A stretch of 64,000 nt of DNA from Karalla daura. Taxonomy: Eukaryota > Chordata > Actinopteri > Chaetodontiformes > Leiognathidae. Where the stretch lies: positions 32,733,642 through 32,797,641 of the forward strand of contig CM055188.1 of assembly GCA_029224185.1 (NCBI GenBank), in the 5' to 3' direction. Position numbers and translations under genes: made by a program. Positions 1 to 23,846 of this stretch are shown one piece after another. Each line of letters begins with the position of its first letter. The stretch's first letter is position 1. A model generated the notes under the pieces. It was given only the letters and a program-made list of their open reading frames with translations, did no database searches and had not been told where the DNA came from.

Positions 1-328
1 GGTCTACTTTGCTATTACCCAAATAAAGGATTGTCTTCAATTATGTCCTCCTCTCTCCCACCTCCTACCATAGACCAGGGGGCCCCTGACAACACATCTA
101 GCCTTTAACTGTCCTGGTTAATCACTCACACCTTGATCCGACCAGTTTGATCCCAGTTCAAGTCTGACCCTTGCACCTAAATGTTGTGGCAGGAATCCAG
201 ACTTATCAGAGCAGGCAACGTTTTTCCAAGTCTTCTCTTGTGTATTTGCGTGTGTCGAGTCAGTTACATGAAAGATGGCAGAGCGCTACACAGCGCCCCC
301 TAGTGTAACAGAGCCACATACACATACA

Positions 329-384
<56 letters not shown>

Positions 385-3300
385 AAAACAGCAGGATGAG
401 CAAAAGAGGGACAGAGGCTACAACATGGTCATTCCATATGCGTCCAGACTAGTATCTGAGGAGCTCAAGATGATTTTCCAGAAACACAGACACATACACT
501 GAGGAGAGCAAATGCTCTGAATGATGAACAAACAGTCCCTGAACTCCTGGAGGGCTGATTAATGTATATACATATACATAAACATATATACACACACACA
601 CACATATAACACACACACACAGATATATATATAGCATCTAATACGCTACACTACCACAGTCACTCATACCCAGGGGCAAACCAAACTAAACGTATATGTT
701 TTTGTAAAATATAATGGACTATGGATTTATTCACCCCACAACAGGTTCAGGGAGACCAGGCAGACACGCCCAGTCTGACCCTCAACCTCAAAATGGGCAA
801 TAGAAAATTATTCTTGTTGTCCTATTACGAAATTAGAGAAAAGCTCAAACAATCAAAAAATGTGTGTTTACTGAAATGGCAGACAGTTCCTCTGTCTGGC
901 TCCTGCTCGCCTCACCCACCTGTGGAGCCACTTCAATAACCTTTGATTCATGGACAAATTGTTGAAAGCTCTTGCAAAACAGAGGAATGAATGGTTTATT
1001 GAGGTTACAGCACAAATAAAAAAAGATAATTTAATCGGATAATCAGAAAATTATGTTGTTTTCCTTTAAGTGTACTTCTTTCTTTCATTCTGGAATTCAA
1101 TTTCAGACCCTTGTGTGTTCTTGGGGGTTGAAGATTTTCTATTATCAGCACTGTTCTCGTTTCTGTGTCCTTCGGGTTTTGCTGGAGCTCTTTCAGCGAC
1201 GATTCCCTCTGTCTGGAGAGATGTGGCCTCTCTCCCTTTAAAAAAACATCCACTTCACCTCAGTGGCAAACATTATATTGTATAACTGTCCCAGAAAATT
1301 TTTAATGGAAAAATAAAAGAACCTTTTCAACTACAGCGAACAAACTGAAACAGAAAGTACTGCATTTCTATCATAGGTGCGGTGAAGACAGTTCAATATA
1401 TGACCTTACATATGAAACGCTGGTGCAGAAGAGCACAGTCTCACTTAATTAGCCGTCATGTTTTGTGTTGATGGGAAAAGCTTATTTGTGCAGTTTGACA
1501 GTGAAAGAGAAAAGCGGTTAACTTGCCTGACATTTAGCGATCTCTGTGCAGGGGAAGTAAATCGACAGAGCGGGAGGGTTATTGCTCAACAGCAGGAAAA
1601 AAACCCCACAAACGACCCCTTGTAAGAGTTCAGGTGGGTGGTTAGAAAGAGTACGCACACTTCCTGTCGGAGGACACGTTCAAGAAATAGCGTTGAGCAA
1701 GGGAAGTGGAACACGAAGACCTCGGTGACCCCGAACCTAACCTCTCGCTACTCAGATTACAAACTGAAACGTAAAGGAACAAAGACTCTTACTTGGTCAT
1801 GCTTCATGCCGCAGGTGGATTTCTGCACACAGTTGCAGTTTTTGCTTTTTTTAAAAATGTATTTATGATTTAATGTCACCACAGTATTCTCAAATATAGC
1901 GGTTAAAGCGTAAGTGATTCAGGTGTGGCTGACTTTGCATCGAATCCTGCGGTTTATGTGTCACACAGAAACTGTCACTCTTCAATTAGGCTCCTGAGCA
2001 GACTCTAAATGTCATCACTCACTCAGACTACACCTCTGACAAGCAATCGTCTGACGTGACAGGAGGACTTGTCGTGTGCACTACACTCTTTTGCAGCCGG
2101 TGCCAGATGTTTTAATGAAGAGTAATCGCCGTCGTTAAAGGAAACTGGCCCGTCAAGGAGAGCACTGTTTCAAATCTTTGCAGCATGTGTGTTTCGGTGA
2201 CGTCAACTCTACTTCCTCATTGTTTTGGCGCCCTGCAGAATGTGTAGAAAGAAAATTGCAATCAACTAGTTCTCCTCTTTCAGATATATATTTACTTTAT
2301 CCTGTTTAAAACATGCCGTGTGGAAAAGAGGTGAACTGAGGCGAACTTGTCTCCCGGCCACGAACTGTTTACACACTGGACAAAAGTGATGAAATGGAAT
2401 GTGGAAATGAGGAAATGTGGAAATGACCTTTAGGCTTTTTCACTGCACCAAGTAAAGACATTTGTCATACTATATGCCTTCTATGGGCGGAGTATGAGCA
2501 CATACATGTATGTGTTCACACATTCTCATACAGTTAAACCGACTATAGCCTAACACCACAACTTGGCTCAAACTCAGTCCCTAATTTACATTTACATTCA
2601 GTGATTTAGGAAACTCTAATCTCCAAAGCAATTTACATGAAGGTCATGTAAAGTTACGTCATGTCGTACTGTCGATCAATTTCTCAAATTAAGGTAAAGA
2701 ACTGTTATGACTCTGTGCATGAGGTCCACAAACATTTATTTATGCTTCTTTGAAGGAGGGTGGTGCTGCACAATGTCAAGGCAACATCAATCAAAGATAC
2801 AGAGCATCTAAAAAAGAAAAAAACCTCAATGTTTCTCTTTGGTCTTCATCTTGAATATCTGAGACCCCATGCAGAAAAGATGCGTCACTGCAGTTTATTG
2901 CTTTTATTGGCGAAATCCGGGAAAGTCACAGTGTTGTTTGAGTCATTACAGAGATTCACTGAACAGAATATTGGGAAATATCAAATGCTTCTCTTAGCTC
3001 GGGAACATGGACACACAACAAGTGGTGAAGTGCAAGACGTTGGAATAAAACTGCCTGAGACTTTAAAGCAACAAAACTCCAGCTCTCAGAGACCAGCACC
3101 TAAAATTAGTTACACCACAAAAATAACCTTCAACAATCAAAACATATTTTTTAAAACGGGATTTGACAGATGACTTGTTTAATTGCACTATTGTCATCAT
3201 CATGTATTTTTACCTAAATGCACTAGCTAAAAGCTAATTCAGCTGAAGGCTAATGCACGCTAAGCAGTGCACATTAAAGCCGAGTACTGTGAGTACGGGG

Positions 3301-6300
3301 ATGTCGCACACCCAGTGAATAACAGTATTTCCACCTCGCTCCGACGCAACGTGGACTTACGTAAACTATCGTTTACAACTTGAGGCGTGAGTGGATGCCA
3401 ACCTTCTGACATTTGATACGACTATTAATGTGACATGAGAGCAGATTAAGGCAGTCAACCGGTTGAGGAAATGAAAGAAGATTAAAAAAAAACCCAAAAC
3501 AAAACAATAACAAAACAGCGACATCCAGTCACAAATTGTCCCGTAAAAAAACTAGAATAAAATAAAAATAGTTGTTAGTCTCCGGGCGAGGAATCATTTA
3601 CTGTTTAGGGTCCTTGGCAGAGACGGTGGCAGAGGACTCTTGCTTCAGAGGGCAAAAGTTCAGGGATAAAAGGGATCACTCAGGAGATTACTCCCATGTA
3701 CGTAACACGGATGCCTAGAACACAAACAAAGAGCATTATGTTGCTCAGCTTTATTTCAGGCGCTGCGTGTGCATGCGAGAGTGAGCGCTCCTCTAACCTT
3801 TATCCCCTGCGCTCGTCTTTAATATCTACCGAATGTGTGTTTTCTTTACGCGTACCCTCCCTGCCCCCTCCTCCAGACCGCCACCCCCCCTCAGTGCCGT
3901 AGGATTCTCCTTTTAGCTGTTTAAATGAAACATCTCCTTTTTTTTCGTGCCTCCACTCAGGGCAGTGTTTTTCAATCAGATTAGTACAGCACATTCTGTT
4001 CTGTTTCACTTCCTGATGACTGTGTGGAGCCTGTATCCCTGAATGAACTCACCCGCGTGCTTCTGGTTACACCGAGACACTCATTCAGACAGACGCATTC
4101 TCACAAACCGCCTGTCAGATTTTTTTGTACTTTGTATAATATTTAGTGTTAAATGTGCATTTTAAAGCTTGTTCGTGGCATAAAATAACAGCATTGATAA
4201 GACAGTGTCTGTGTCCTCTGGGCTTATCTTTCTTTGGTGGAGCTCTGAGAGGCTCCAAGACATAAATCCATACAACTGTTCACATCTGTAACACATCTGT
4301 TTATTTCACTTTTCACTGATTTTCCCATTTCCTATGAAAGCCGCGGCTTTCATCAGAAACAGAGACAAGATGTTTCAGGAAGGAACAGAGTGTCTAGGGC
4401 CATGTGTCGATATAGAAATCTACTCATGCGTTTCGGTTCAGCTCAGGTCAGCTCTTTTTTCTGACCTCCACTTAAGCACACAAGAACGGGGAGGGAAGTG
4501 CCAACAAAGCTACCAGGACACCATGGTTCAGACCGGGGTTAGGGAAAATAAACAAATCCCTGCCTGGGCTGCAGTCCGCCTTGATGCTCTCTCTTTAAAG
4601 AAGACGTGTTATATATAGAACACAGTCGTCTGTATGGAGCCTCACACACTGCATCCATATCTTTTCTGTGGCTTTTTACGTCCTTGTAAGTTTAAGAAGG
4701 TGTGTGTGAGGTGGGGATTTAGCCTTAACTTTCTAGTGTTGCACATTGCATGAAAATGTATCTGTGTAAGTTTTTGGATGAGTTCTGCTCCTGCACGGCT
4801 GTTGGACTCTGCTTCTGAGTAACTCGTTTTGACAATATGTGGAACCTACTTCTGTATCTCCCCGCGACCGATTGCTCAAAAGATTACTCAGCTGCTTGAC
4901 AACATCCCTGCGGGTTTGCAGAATCAGGTTCACTTGTGTTATGTCACCTTTGTAATTAACAGGATCATCATGTTCCCTCCAATGGCTGCCTGGCTGTCTG
5001 CCAGCACTGTGTGGTCAGACAGTGTCCTCATCACCTCTGACTGTGGGATTCACCCTCCAGAAAACCTGCAATAAACTTTTAACTATCTAAACACTGCACG
5101 GCCAGCACTTAAAAGGAACGAATCCCTGTGAAAAAGTCGCAGTTGGCGACAAAGCGGAGCCAGATATTGACATTTTAAAGCATTTTAACAGAAGAATGTG
5201 GCAGGCACAAGACAAGCTGTAGTGCAAACATCCTGTACGGACATTACAATATACCAGAATCCTCCAACCACAAAAGAAGAAAAGCAAAGCCATAAAAATC
5301 TGTTACGACTTTTCTGGGAATTTCATCTGCTATTCTTGCTTGTTCCCTGATGGACATCAAGTCTGTATACAGACGCTGACAAGGTTATTTAAACACAAAT
5401 GCAGATAAATAAGCAGATTAAATGCCAGGTTTTCAGACTAATGCTGGATGTCTTCTGCTAGCGATTGCAGGATTTAACGGATCCAACACAAGTTATTTTT
5501 TGCACTCACTCTACAGCAGAAAGTTACATGTATTTTGTTTTTGTTTAAGCCGCTGTTAACAAGCCTGATCACAATGATAGGTTTTAGGAATGAGATCAGA
5601 GTTAATCCAGCGGATTCTTCCACTGCACGACGGTCAAAATCATATCTGAGCATGTTCCTCGTGTGTTGTAAAATCCAGCGAGCGTGAGAAGTTTGATTGC
5701 CTACATAAAACGCCTTTTGTGATTCTTTTCATGCATATAACTTATCATCACAAATATGACTCACAACCAACCACTTTGTGGGTTGGTTGGCGAGAAATCT
5801 GAAATAACAATTTTTCACCAAGTCCGGTTTATAAACTAGGTTAGAACAAACAAGACCTTTGTCAACACTAATGTTCCTAAAGTTTGGTAACTTCCCCTGT
5901 CTTGTTCCACTCGCAATTTTGCGTCTGGAGTTTTTGAATCCCCGATTAAGCAGATGCAGAGAGAGTTCAATGGAGGACAAACAAAACCACTCATAACATA
6001 GTCGTGCAGAAGTCAGCAAGTCCAAAGTTTTTTTGGATTTAGATTTCACAAGATCATAAAGCTGACATTATGTTACATATGGCAATAAATATGGATGGCT
6101 CACATGGTCACACACAACGACTGAACACTCATTTACTGGGTCAGCAGACCAAATTAGACTATGGTATCGAGGTAGGGTCGGTTAAACACTCAAAACATGC
6201 AAATAGCTGCGCTATTTTCTTTTCAGGTTGAATTGTCAAAGTTACTGAATATGTCACACTTGTCCAGCAGTGACAGAGACCTCTCTTCCACCACAGTGCG

Positions 6301-7480
6301 CATCTATTCTCACTCTGTCACCCTTTAAAGGAACTGTTATTATGTTCTACTGCTGTCTGTCTTGATTTAGATTAGAGAGTCAAAACAGAAGCTCATTCGT
6401 GGAATATGACACTTTGCACTACTTCCCCACATTCTAAGAAATACTTTGGCCTGTGCCATCTGGATGAGGTTCCACCCATAAACCGCCACTGCCAAGCGTC
6501 GCCTCTGTTGTACATCTCTATGTGGAAGTATCATGACTTTATTATCTATTTATTTATTAACTAACAGTTTCCCTCCTGGTGTAAGTGTAACTTTCACATT
6601 GTTGCATGTTTCAATGTTTTATGTTTATCCTTTTTTTAAACGCCTTTAACCAGCATTTGGCTATAACCTAGTATTCTTTTATAGCGTTTTTGCTAGTTTG
6701 TCATAATTCAATAGTGTAATTGATAGTTAAAAATACCAGCTATGTTACAGTATATTAGACCTGTATAAAGTGCAAAACCAAAAAACAGATGTGATCTCCT
6801 AAATCTAGTGCATTAACTACAAACTACAAATGGAGGTAGGCCACTATAATTTGGATTTTAATAGATTTGTGACCTGTTTTGGTGTTGTTTTGCCTCCACA
6901 CGTGTTGATTATGTTATGTTATGTTATGTTATGTTGTGGTGTCCTAGTCCTCCTCCTTCTCCTCCTCCCAGTTTGGGACAGGGAGGATCATGTATACTGT
7001 TCCTGTTACTTTTCCAGAGCGTGCACTCTATACTTGTATGCTAATACATGCAAGATGGATTAGTTTGGCTAGCTGGGAAGCTCCTCATGTCACACTTTTC
7101 TGTACACTCCATGCTAAACACCAGCTATTGTGGTAAACACTTTTTCTTTCACTCCTTAAATGTATTACTTAGTTATCAACGTTTGCCTAAATACACAGTA
7201 GTGTCACAAAAAAAGATGAAAAGCAGCACTAGTCTCAACACCAGCACCACGCAAACAGCACAAGGTGGAACACACACACATACACATAAAAAAGGCACAA
7301 ATGGAAAATCATTTTCTTGACAACCACACAAAAGCATTTATCCTCAGTAGCATTAAAAACAATGAACTGGGGAGGAAAAATGCGACAAAGTAAAATATAT
7401 ACACATATATTTATATACATATATATCTGTTTTTTTACCGTCTCTTACAGAAACAGTAATCCGAGTCTGGAAGCTTCTTT
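1..7480. other. Gene-poor upstream region
   Basis: No exon with convincing splice sites or family similarity was seen on either strand. Open frames of up to 137 codons (for example 2760-3173 + and 5729-6049 -) have no recognisable domains. A (CA)n/(CACG)n microsatellite lies at 316-380, with a TA/CA-rich stretch at 560-635. Confidence 0.6.
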
Positions 7481-7682
7481 ATCGGGTACAGAGTGAGCTG
7501 TGGGTCGGTGGTGGAAGAGGAGCTACTCTCTCTCTCTCACACACACACGCACGCACGCACGCACGCACGCGCACATACATACACGCTTACTGCAGATTCA
7601 CATACGCACGTTCACGTGCATACATGCATGCACGTGCGCGCGGTCGCGCGGACATGCACGGCGGTGTTGATGCGTGTTGTCA

Positions 7683-7685
<3 letters not shown>

Positions 7686-7760
<75 letters not shown>
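7686..7760. repeat. (GA)n microsatellite
   Basis: About 37 GA units with a GATA interruption; a polypurine tract next to the presumed fkbp5 promoter. Confidence 0.9.
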
Positions 7761-7761
<1 letters not shown>

Positions 7762-7787
7762 ACAGCCTGCTGCGGTACAGGCTGTTC
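7760..7787. repeat. Perfect 10-bp inverted repeat (8-nt spacer) in the fkbp5 promoter region
   Basis: Arms gaacagcctg (7760-7769) and caggctgttc (7778-7787) are exact reverse complements around the loop ctgcggta. The outer five bases of each arm (GAACA, TGTTC) are steroid-receptor half-sites, but their spacing is far wider than the canonical three bases. It lies immediately 3' of the long (GA)n tract and 47 bp before the perfect response element. Confidence 0.6.
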
Positions 7788-7833
7788 CCGGCCTGGCTCG
7801 GCACGGAACGGGTTACAGGTCAGGGTGTCTATT

Positions 7834-7848
7834 GGAACACAGTGTTCT
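7834..7848. promoter_or_regulatory. Perfect palindromic steroid-receptor response element in the fkbp5 promoter
   Basis: GGAACACAGTGTTCT fits RGNACANNNTGTNCY exactly, and both hexamers match the optimal glucocorticoid/androgen/progesterone receptor half-site (GGAACA/TGTTCT). An inverted CCAAT box (ATTGG) overlaps its left edge at 7831-7835. A second site with one core mismatch, GGAACATTGTGTTAC, lies 36 bp downstream at 7885-7899. FKBP5 is an established GR/AR/PR target in mammals. Function here is inferred. Confidence 0.7.
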
Positions 7849-8059
7849 CATCAGCAGTGGCAGCGGTACAGCTACAGTACAGCCGGAACATTGTGTTACT
7901 TTCTGGCTGCTTTCCAAAGACCTGCCCCCTCTTTTCGTATTACACTAAACGCCCTCCCACAACTGCTCTCTCTCTCCCTCTCTCTCTCTCTATCTCGCTC
8001 GCTCTCTATCTCTATGTCTGTGTGTCTCACCCCACACCGACCGGCGTCATTTTATAGTC

Positions 8060-8412
8060 TTTAAGATCCATGTGGCTGCAGCTTGTACCGGCACAGAGAG
8101 AGAGAGAGAGGGAGAGAGGGAGGGAGGGGGAGCGAGGGATAAGAACACACACACGGAGGGAGAGAGAGAGAGCGTAAACGCATGGGCAGAACATTTAGTA
8201 CCCTGGACATGAGATGAGAGGGGTGGCCTTGAATTAAGACGAGTAGACCCGGTGAAAGAAAGAAAGACACAGTGATAGAGACAGACAGACAGAGAGACAG
8301 AGAAGGAAAGAAAGAGAGAAAGAAAGAAAGAAAAAGAAAACCCACTGGTTGTAATTCCAGCTGCAGCTTCTCAGAAGACGGATCCGAGGAAGGAAGATAA
8401 AAGGAGTAAAAC
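8060..8412 (+). other. fkbp5: Candidate non-coding first exon (5' UTR) of fkbp5
   Basis: The first coding exon is preceded by a splice acceptor (ctccacag ending at 12594), so at least one upstream non-coding exon is expected, as in mammalian FKBP5. The best candidate is the purine-rich block ending at 8412, where a consensus donor gtgagt begins at 8413. A TATA-like tttatag sits at 8051-8057, and CpG-rich sequence lies just upstream. The start of the exon is a guess and no transcript evidence is available. If correct, intron 1 is about 4.2 kb (8413-12594). Confidence 0.35.
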
Positions 8413-8846
8413 GTGAGTGTGGTACATTTTGTTACATTTGCATTCTTTGTTTTTTTGTGTTTGTTGTTGTTGTTAATGCATCGTTTTTGTCCTGCACGCG
8501 AAAATCTTATTTTATAACGGGGAGTTAATTGAAGGCGCGAGCGTTACCGGCTTCTTTTCTATATTGTGTCACACCTTGTCAGACTTAAATGTGTTATCAG
8601 TCAGACAGAGCTGCCTTTTGCTCAGCTGCTTTGTAAATGATGAAGGGTTTTCTTTATTGTAAATATCGGGGGATGAGTGTGGGAACGGCTGTAGTTGTGT
8701 CTGGTCAGGAGACAAACGCGGTGTCCACTTGATGTGGACACACTCAGAGATGTTCTCAGGAGGGATGTTGGATCTGCCACACGTGTTGGGGCATTTGAGG
8801 TTACAGCTGGAGGAGTACTCTGGAAAATAAGGGCTGATAAGAGTAC

Positions 8847-8849
<3 letters not shown>

Positions 8850-8902
<53 letters not shown>
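8850..8902. repeat. (GT)n microsatellite
   Basis: About 26 uninterrupted GT units in the presumed intron 1. Confidence 0.9.
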
Positions 8903-8904
<2 letters not shown>

Positions 8905-9866
8905 CACTTGGTTTCCCAGAGGAGCTAGATGAAGACAACAGTTTACATCCAGTCTCCCTTCAGGCTTAGGTGTACCTTCACAAATTACAGGTCCTCTCGC
9001 CCCCGTTTCTGAGAAATCAGAGTGACATCAGCTGCGGCTCTCACAGTTATTCATCTTAAAAAACCAAGTTGTTGCATTGCAGATCTCAATGGCAGCTTGG
9101 GGAACAACTTTAAATATTATTTCAACAGAGGGGGAACAGAGCTGACAGCCATTAAATGAAGATGGATAACTTCATGTAAAGAAGCAAAACAGCTCCAACT
9201 AAATGGGATAAGTTATTTGATCTTACCGTTATAAAGAGTGCAAGACACTAAGGTGCAGACAGACACACACGCACGCATACACACACACACACACACAGAC
9301 TTTGATTTCAGATCCGTGCCAGGTCTGTAGCAGCAGCAGCATGACGGTGATGTCATGACGAAACACACCTTTACAAGCCTCATTTTGTAATGTCAAAGCA
9401 GACGCGTCAGACAATGCCCTGCCTCAGGATGTGTTGTGGGGTCCAGGCACAGCGTGTGCTCGAGCTGCTCACATGTGAATCAGCACAGAGCACGGATGTG
9501 AGAGAGGACACTTGCATACATCCATCCATCCATACATCCATCCATACATCCATCCGTACGTACGTAGAGTGAAGCCTACATGTTGTTTTATCCGTACAGT
9601 AAGTTCTCCATCTTAGGCACAAGATGATTCCTGGAGGAGAAGCACAACAGACTGACTACAGTCAGTGTGGTGAAAAACTTTCAGTGATGCACATACCTTG
9701 ATGAATGTTATTTCTGCAAACACTTATTCTGCAAATTGTGACTTTGAAACATACAGTCAGTTTCATTAAAAAAGATGGTGTTTGTAGTCAAAGCCAGGTT
9801 GTAAGCAAGGGGGTCTCAGATGGGTGAACACCATCAGGCTTTGCCAGCGGGGAACTGTGAATAGAA

Positions 9867-9881
9867 GGAACATTGTGTCCA
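9867..9881. promoter_or_regulatory. GRE-like site in the presumed fkbp5 intron 1
   Basis: GGAACATTGTGTCCA matches the 13-bp core GNACANNNTGTNC exactly and misses only the outermost pyrimidine. It abuts the left end of the (CA)n microsatellite at 9882-9932, with the stronger site at 10006-10020 on the far side. A further half-quality site (AGGACAAGGTGTTGT) is at 9980-9994. Confidence 0.45.
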
Positions 9882-9882
9882 G

Positions 9883-9932
<50 letters not shown>
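9882..9932. repeat. (CA)n microsatellite
   Basis: About 25 CA units lying between the GRE-like sites at 9867 and 10006. Confidence 0.9.
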
Positions 9933-9934
<2 letters not shown>

Positions 9935-10005
9935 GTGCACCTACATCTGAAATGAAAACCCATGAAATTTAAGAGACACAGGACAAGGTGTTGTCTCAGA
10001 AGATC

Positions 10006-10020
10006 AGGACATTTTGTGCT
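10006..10020. promoter_or_regulatory. Steroid-receptor response element consensus match, presumed fkbp5 intron 1
   Basis: AGGACATTTTGTGCT fits RGNACANNNTGTNCY at all fixed positions. It forms a small cluster with the sites at 9867 and 9980. Intronic GREs drive FKBP5 induction in mammals, so the location is plausible. Confidence 0.5.
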
Positions 10021-11210
10021 TGTGTGGAACAGTTCAGTAAACACACGCACACACTCACGATTTGTGGCGAGTGACACAAAATTTGAAGGAGCTGCAGAAC
10101 ATTGTGCAGATGCCAGAGATGGAGACTTTTTCCTTCTTTTTTTTACGATGTCAGAAATCTATTTCTCAATTAATTGGCCAAAGCGGATAAATCATTGCCA
10201 AGTTAGAGCATCTCAGGTCAGGCTGAGTTGCGTCATTTTCATCCAGGCTCTTTGAGAATTTGACATCTTGCAGGATGTCCAAATATTTGCACTTTGCCAC
10301 CAACAGCATGGGAGATGTCCTCATGTTCCACCTGGTGGAAAAAATCTTGAGAGCTCTCTCTCCCTCTCTCTCTCCCTCTCTTCCTCCCCCTCTCTCTCCC
10401 TCTTTCTCTTCTCTAGAAGAGTTTTTTGGCCAGCGAGCATCTCTGCAAACTGCATGACCTGTCCTGTCCCTAAATCTGATTCATTACCTAAACTTGTCCT
10501 AATGTCGCACTCCGTCCAGTCCGCCGAGCTCCAATGAGAGTTACAACAAGGTGTGATGTGACAGAATCTGTCAGGCCACAGCGAGTTATTTTCTCTTACG
10601 TGATTTTCATGTTGTGACACAGAACCAACACAGAAACCTTCCCGTTTTGTCGTCTAACAGCAGCACAACCAATAATCCGACACAGATCTTACATCATTGT
10701 TTGCTTGTGGTTTATATAAAGTTTGAAACCGAAGCATCACGCGACCTTCAACTTCATCACAGTTAGAGCAGATTCAACGTTCTGGGCCCCAGTCGTTGTT
10801 ATTCCTCTGTGCCTGATGAAACTTGAGCTCCAAATGTAATGCATAATAAAGTTAATCCTGCATATCACTCCATTTTGAGAAGCATGAAACACCTGGAGTT
10901 GCATTTTCAGCTTTCCTAGTGTTACTTTCCAGCTCGGGCCAAAAGTTTTCGCGTGATTAACATCCCACTCTCCGAACAGCTGTGAGCCGATGCCATTCGA
11001 GCAAGTGTTAACATCTCAGCTGTTGCATGTGATGATAATTGCCAAATAGCGCCTGGCAACATGCTTAACATAGCTAACTCACTTTTTTTCATTGTCTCCA
11101 AACAATGTCGAGATTATTTTGCCAGCGCAGACTGAAAAAAATTCTTGCTGCCATGTGCACTGAGATAGAAACAAAGCTCCTGTGATAGAGGTGAAGAGGC
11201 AACATGTTGC

Positions 11211-11212
<2 letters not shown>

Positions 11213-11272
<60 letters not shown>

Positions 11273-11315
11273 GTATCTATCTATCTATCTGTCTGTCTGT
11301 CTGTGTCTGTCTATG
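11213..11315. repeat. (GTCT)n/(ATCT)n microsatellite
   Basis: Tetranucleotide array in the presumed fkbp5 intron 1. Confidence 0.9.
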
Positions 11316-11441
11316 TAAACTCTCTATCTGTTACAGTTATTTTTGTAGTCAAGTAACCTGTTTCAAATGACTTTCAATTAGATGATCAGTTTATAAAATG
11401 ATACAAAAACAGAAAATTGCTAATGCTTCTTTCTGTCTCTT

Positions 11442-11685
<244 letters not shown>

Positions 11686-11907
11686 GCAAGATATATACAT
11701 ACATAGAGAGAATCAGACAGATCTAAACAAAGCTAGATAGATGATCTATCTATCTAATCTGACCTGTGAGTTAGTTGGTGAAACCACAGGATAGTTTTGT
11801 GTCCTGATAGTATCAGCCGTCATCTAACTTCAGATTTTCACCTGCCTCATTAGAAACGAAGCCAGAGAGATATCTGTGACCGTGGCTGTGATTCTAGCAG
11901 CGTTATC

Positions 11908-11922
11908 GGCACACACTGTTCC
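11908..11922. promoter_or_regulatory. Steroid-receptor response element consensus match, presumed fkbp5 intron 1
   Basis: GGCACACACTGTTCC fits RGNACANNNTGTNCY at all fixed positions, with a strong TGTTCC half-site. It lies about 690 bp upstream of the first coding exon and just before the (GAG)n repeat. Confidence 0.5.
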
Positions 11923-11936
11923 CGTACAGACGTACG

Positions 11937-11976
11937 AGGAGGAGGAGGAGGAGGAGGAGGAGGAGGAGGAGGAGGA
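11937..11976. repeat. (GGA)n microsatellite
   Basis: Thirteen GGA-type triplets; a similar array is at 35190-35234. Confidence 0.85.
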
Positions 11977-12622
11977 CTGATAATAGTCATCACAAGTAAA
12001 ATATCTAAATGAGGTTCTGCCCCGGCTGCAGGTTTTAATGCCAGTGTCCAGGAGATATGTGGACGTTATTTATAGAATGACAAAGAGCAACAAAGGGCCA
12101 TAAACTAATAGCCGGAACACGCTGTACTTTCACAGTGTGTGTCAGGAAATAAAATGAGTGAAGTAAGTGACCCGACGGTGCCTTTCGACATATTTATAGT
12201 AATGTGACTGCTCAGATCAGACGAGCAGACTGATAGCGCTCACGGGTCGACGTGGATGTCGCTCTGCTATGAAGCTGTGAGATATCCTCCAGAGCGGCGC
12301 ATGCATGGATTTTTTTGGAACATCCTGGCCCTTTAAATAGCTACAAGTTATATAATGTGGAGAGGGGGAAAAAGTCCAAATTCACTGGGTGGAACAATAA
12401 TAATAGTAATAATAATAATAATGTGGAGATATTGATGTTTTTCTCAGATATTTTCCAGTTCGGCTCCAACAAATTAGACGTCTTTTTCCTTTGCTGCTGG
12501 TTTGTTCCAAAGTGAAAACATGAGACTGGAGGACGTGTTATTTATGGTGCCCGCTTTGTTAATACGTAGGCCCGCGTGTTCGTCATCTCCACAGAGCTCC
12601 CGTGTGATGCCCACGCGCAGTA

Positions 12623-23009
<10,387 letters not shown>

Positions 23010-23840
23010 CACTGAAAAGAAGAGGAGAAAGAATGACGAGCCTCTCTTTGCTTTCCCACAGCCCTGGGAACAGAGGCAGAGGAACAAAGTCGTCTAAAGT
23101 CCTCTAATCCAAACCTCTTTTATCCCAAAATCCAACGTTACCATTCCTGCATATAAAGCAGAAGCGCTAGCAGGGACGTTTTCAAGCCAGACAGCTTTTT
23201 TTCTCCCTCTTCTCCAACTTCCTGTCATAATAGCTGCCAGGACGCACCTTCCACCAGAGTCAGGACTGCAGAATCAGTGAGTTCAAAGATTGACGGACAC
23301 TTCTCCTTCTTCACCTCCTTCTTCTTCCTCTTGCCCCGACTTTTATTTTGATATAAACAAGAAGACATTATTTATTTTCTCAAGAAAAAGATGAATTCCA
23401 TTTGGTTTGTTGTTTAGGCTGCTGTGTAGAGTCGAGATGTGCCTGCACAGTGTGCTTCTGATTCCAAATCTGTGCTCTGACTTGCATTTGGTATTAAGCC
23501 TTTTCTTGGCAGCTGCATGCATGCATCATGAGGTGTTTGGTATTCAGACTTGAAACCTTGCTTGTTTTTTTTCTTTCTCCTGTTTTTTTGTTTTGTTTTT
23601 TGTTTTGAATGTGCAATATGTACTTTGGATAAGAAGTGTATCAAATTCCCCGTCAGCCAAGTGGTATTTAAAAAAAAGAAACACGATCAGTTCCACTTTT
23701 TTCTGTGTAACTTCCTACTTCCCATGTCAGCCCCCCCCCCCCCTTTTTTTTTACCCCTATATATAAATATATTTACCTCACCTGTTCTCACTCCTCTCAC
23801 CAACCTCAGGGTGCAGCAGAGAAGACAAACAATTATTTTT

Positions 23841-23846
23841 AATAAA
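23841..23846 (+). terminator. Candidate proximal poly(A) signal (AATAAA) of fkbp5
   Basis: This is the first canonical AATAAA after the stop codon, about 0.83 kb downstream. Confidence 0.35.

Larger units (their letters stand above)
7490..8400. promoter_or_regulatory. CpG- and purine/pyrimidine-rich presumed fkbp5 promoter region
   Basis: Combines CACG repeats (7545-7575), a CpG-rich patch with CACGTG (7600-7680), the (GA)n tract, the inverted repeat, the perfect GRE, CT-rich sequence (7968-8012), a TATA-like tttatag (8051-8057) and long GA-rich tracts (8090-8340). The promoter assignment rests on position and composition. Confidence 0.4.

Noticed and set aside
2760..3173. 137-codon open frame in the upstream region
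   Set aside because: No recognisable domain, no splice or promoter context; ordinary chance frame length for this composition.
5729..6049. 106-codon open frame on the minus strand
   Set aside because: No family resemblance and no supporting signals.
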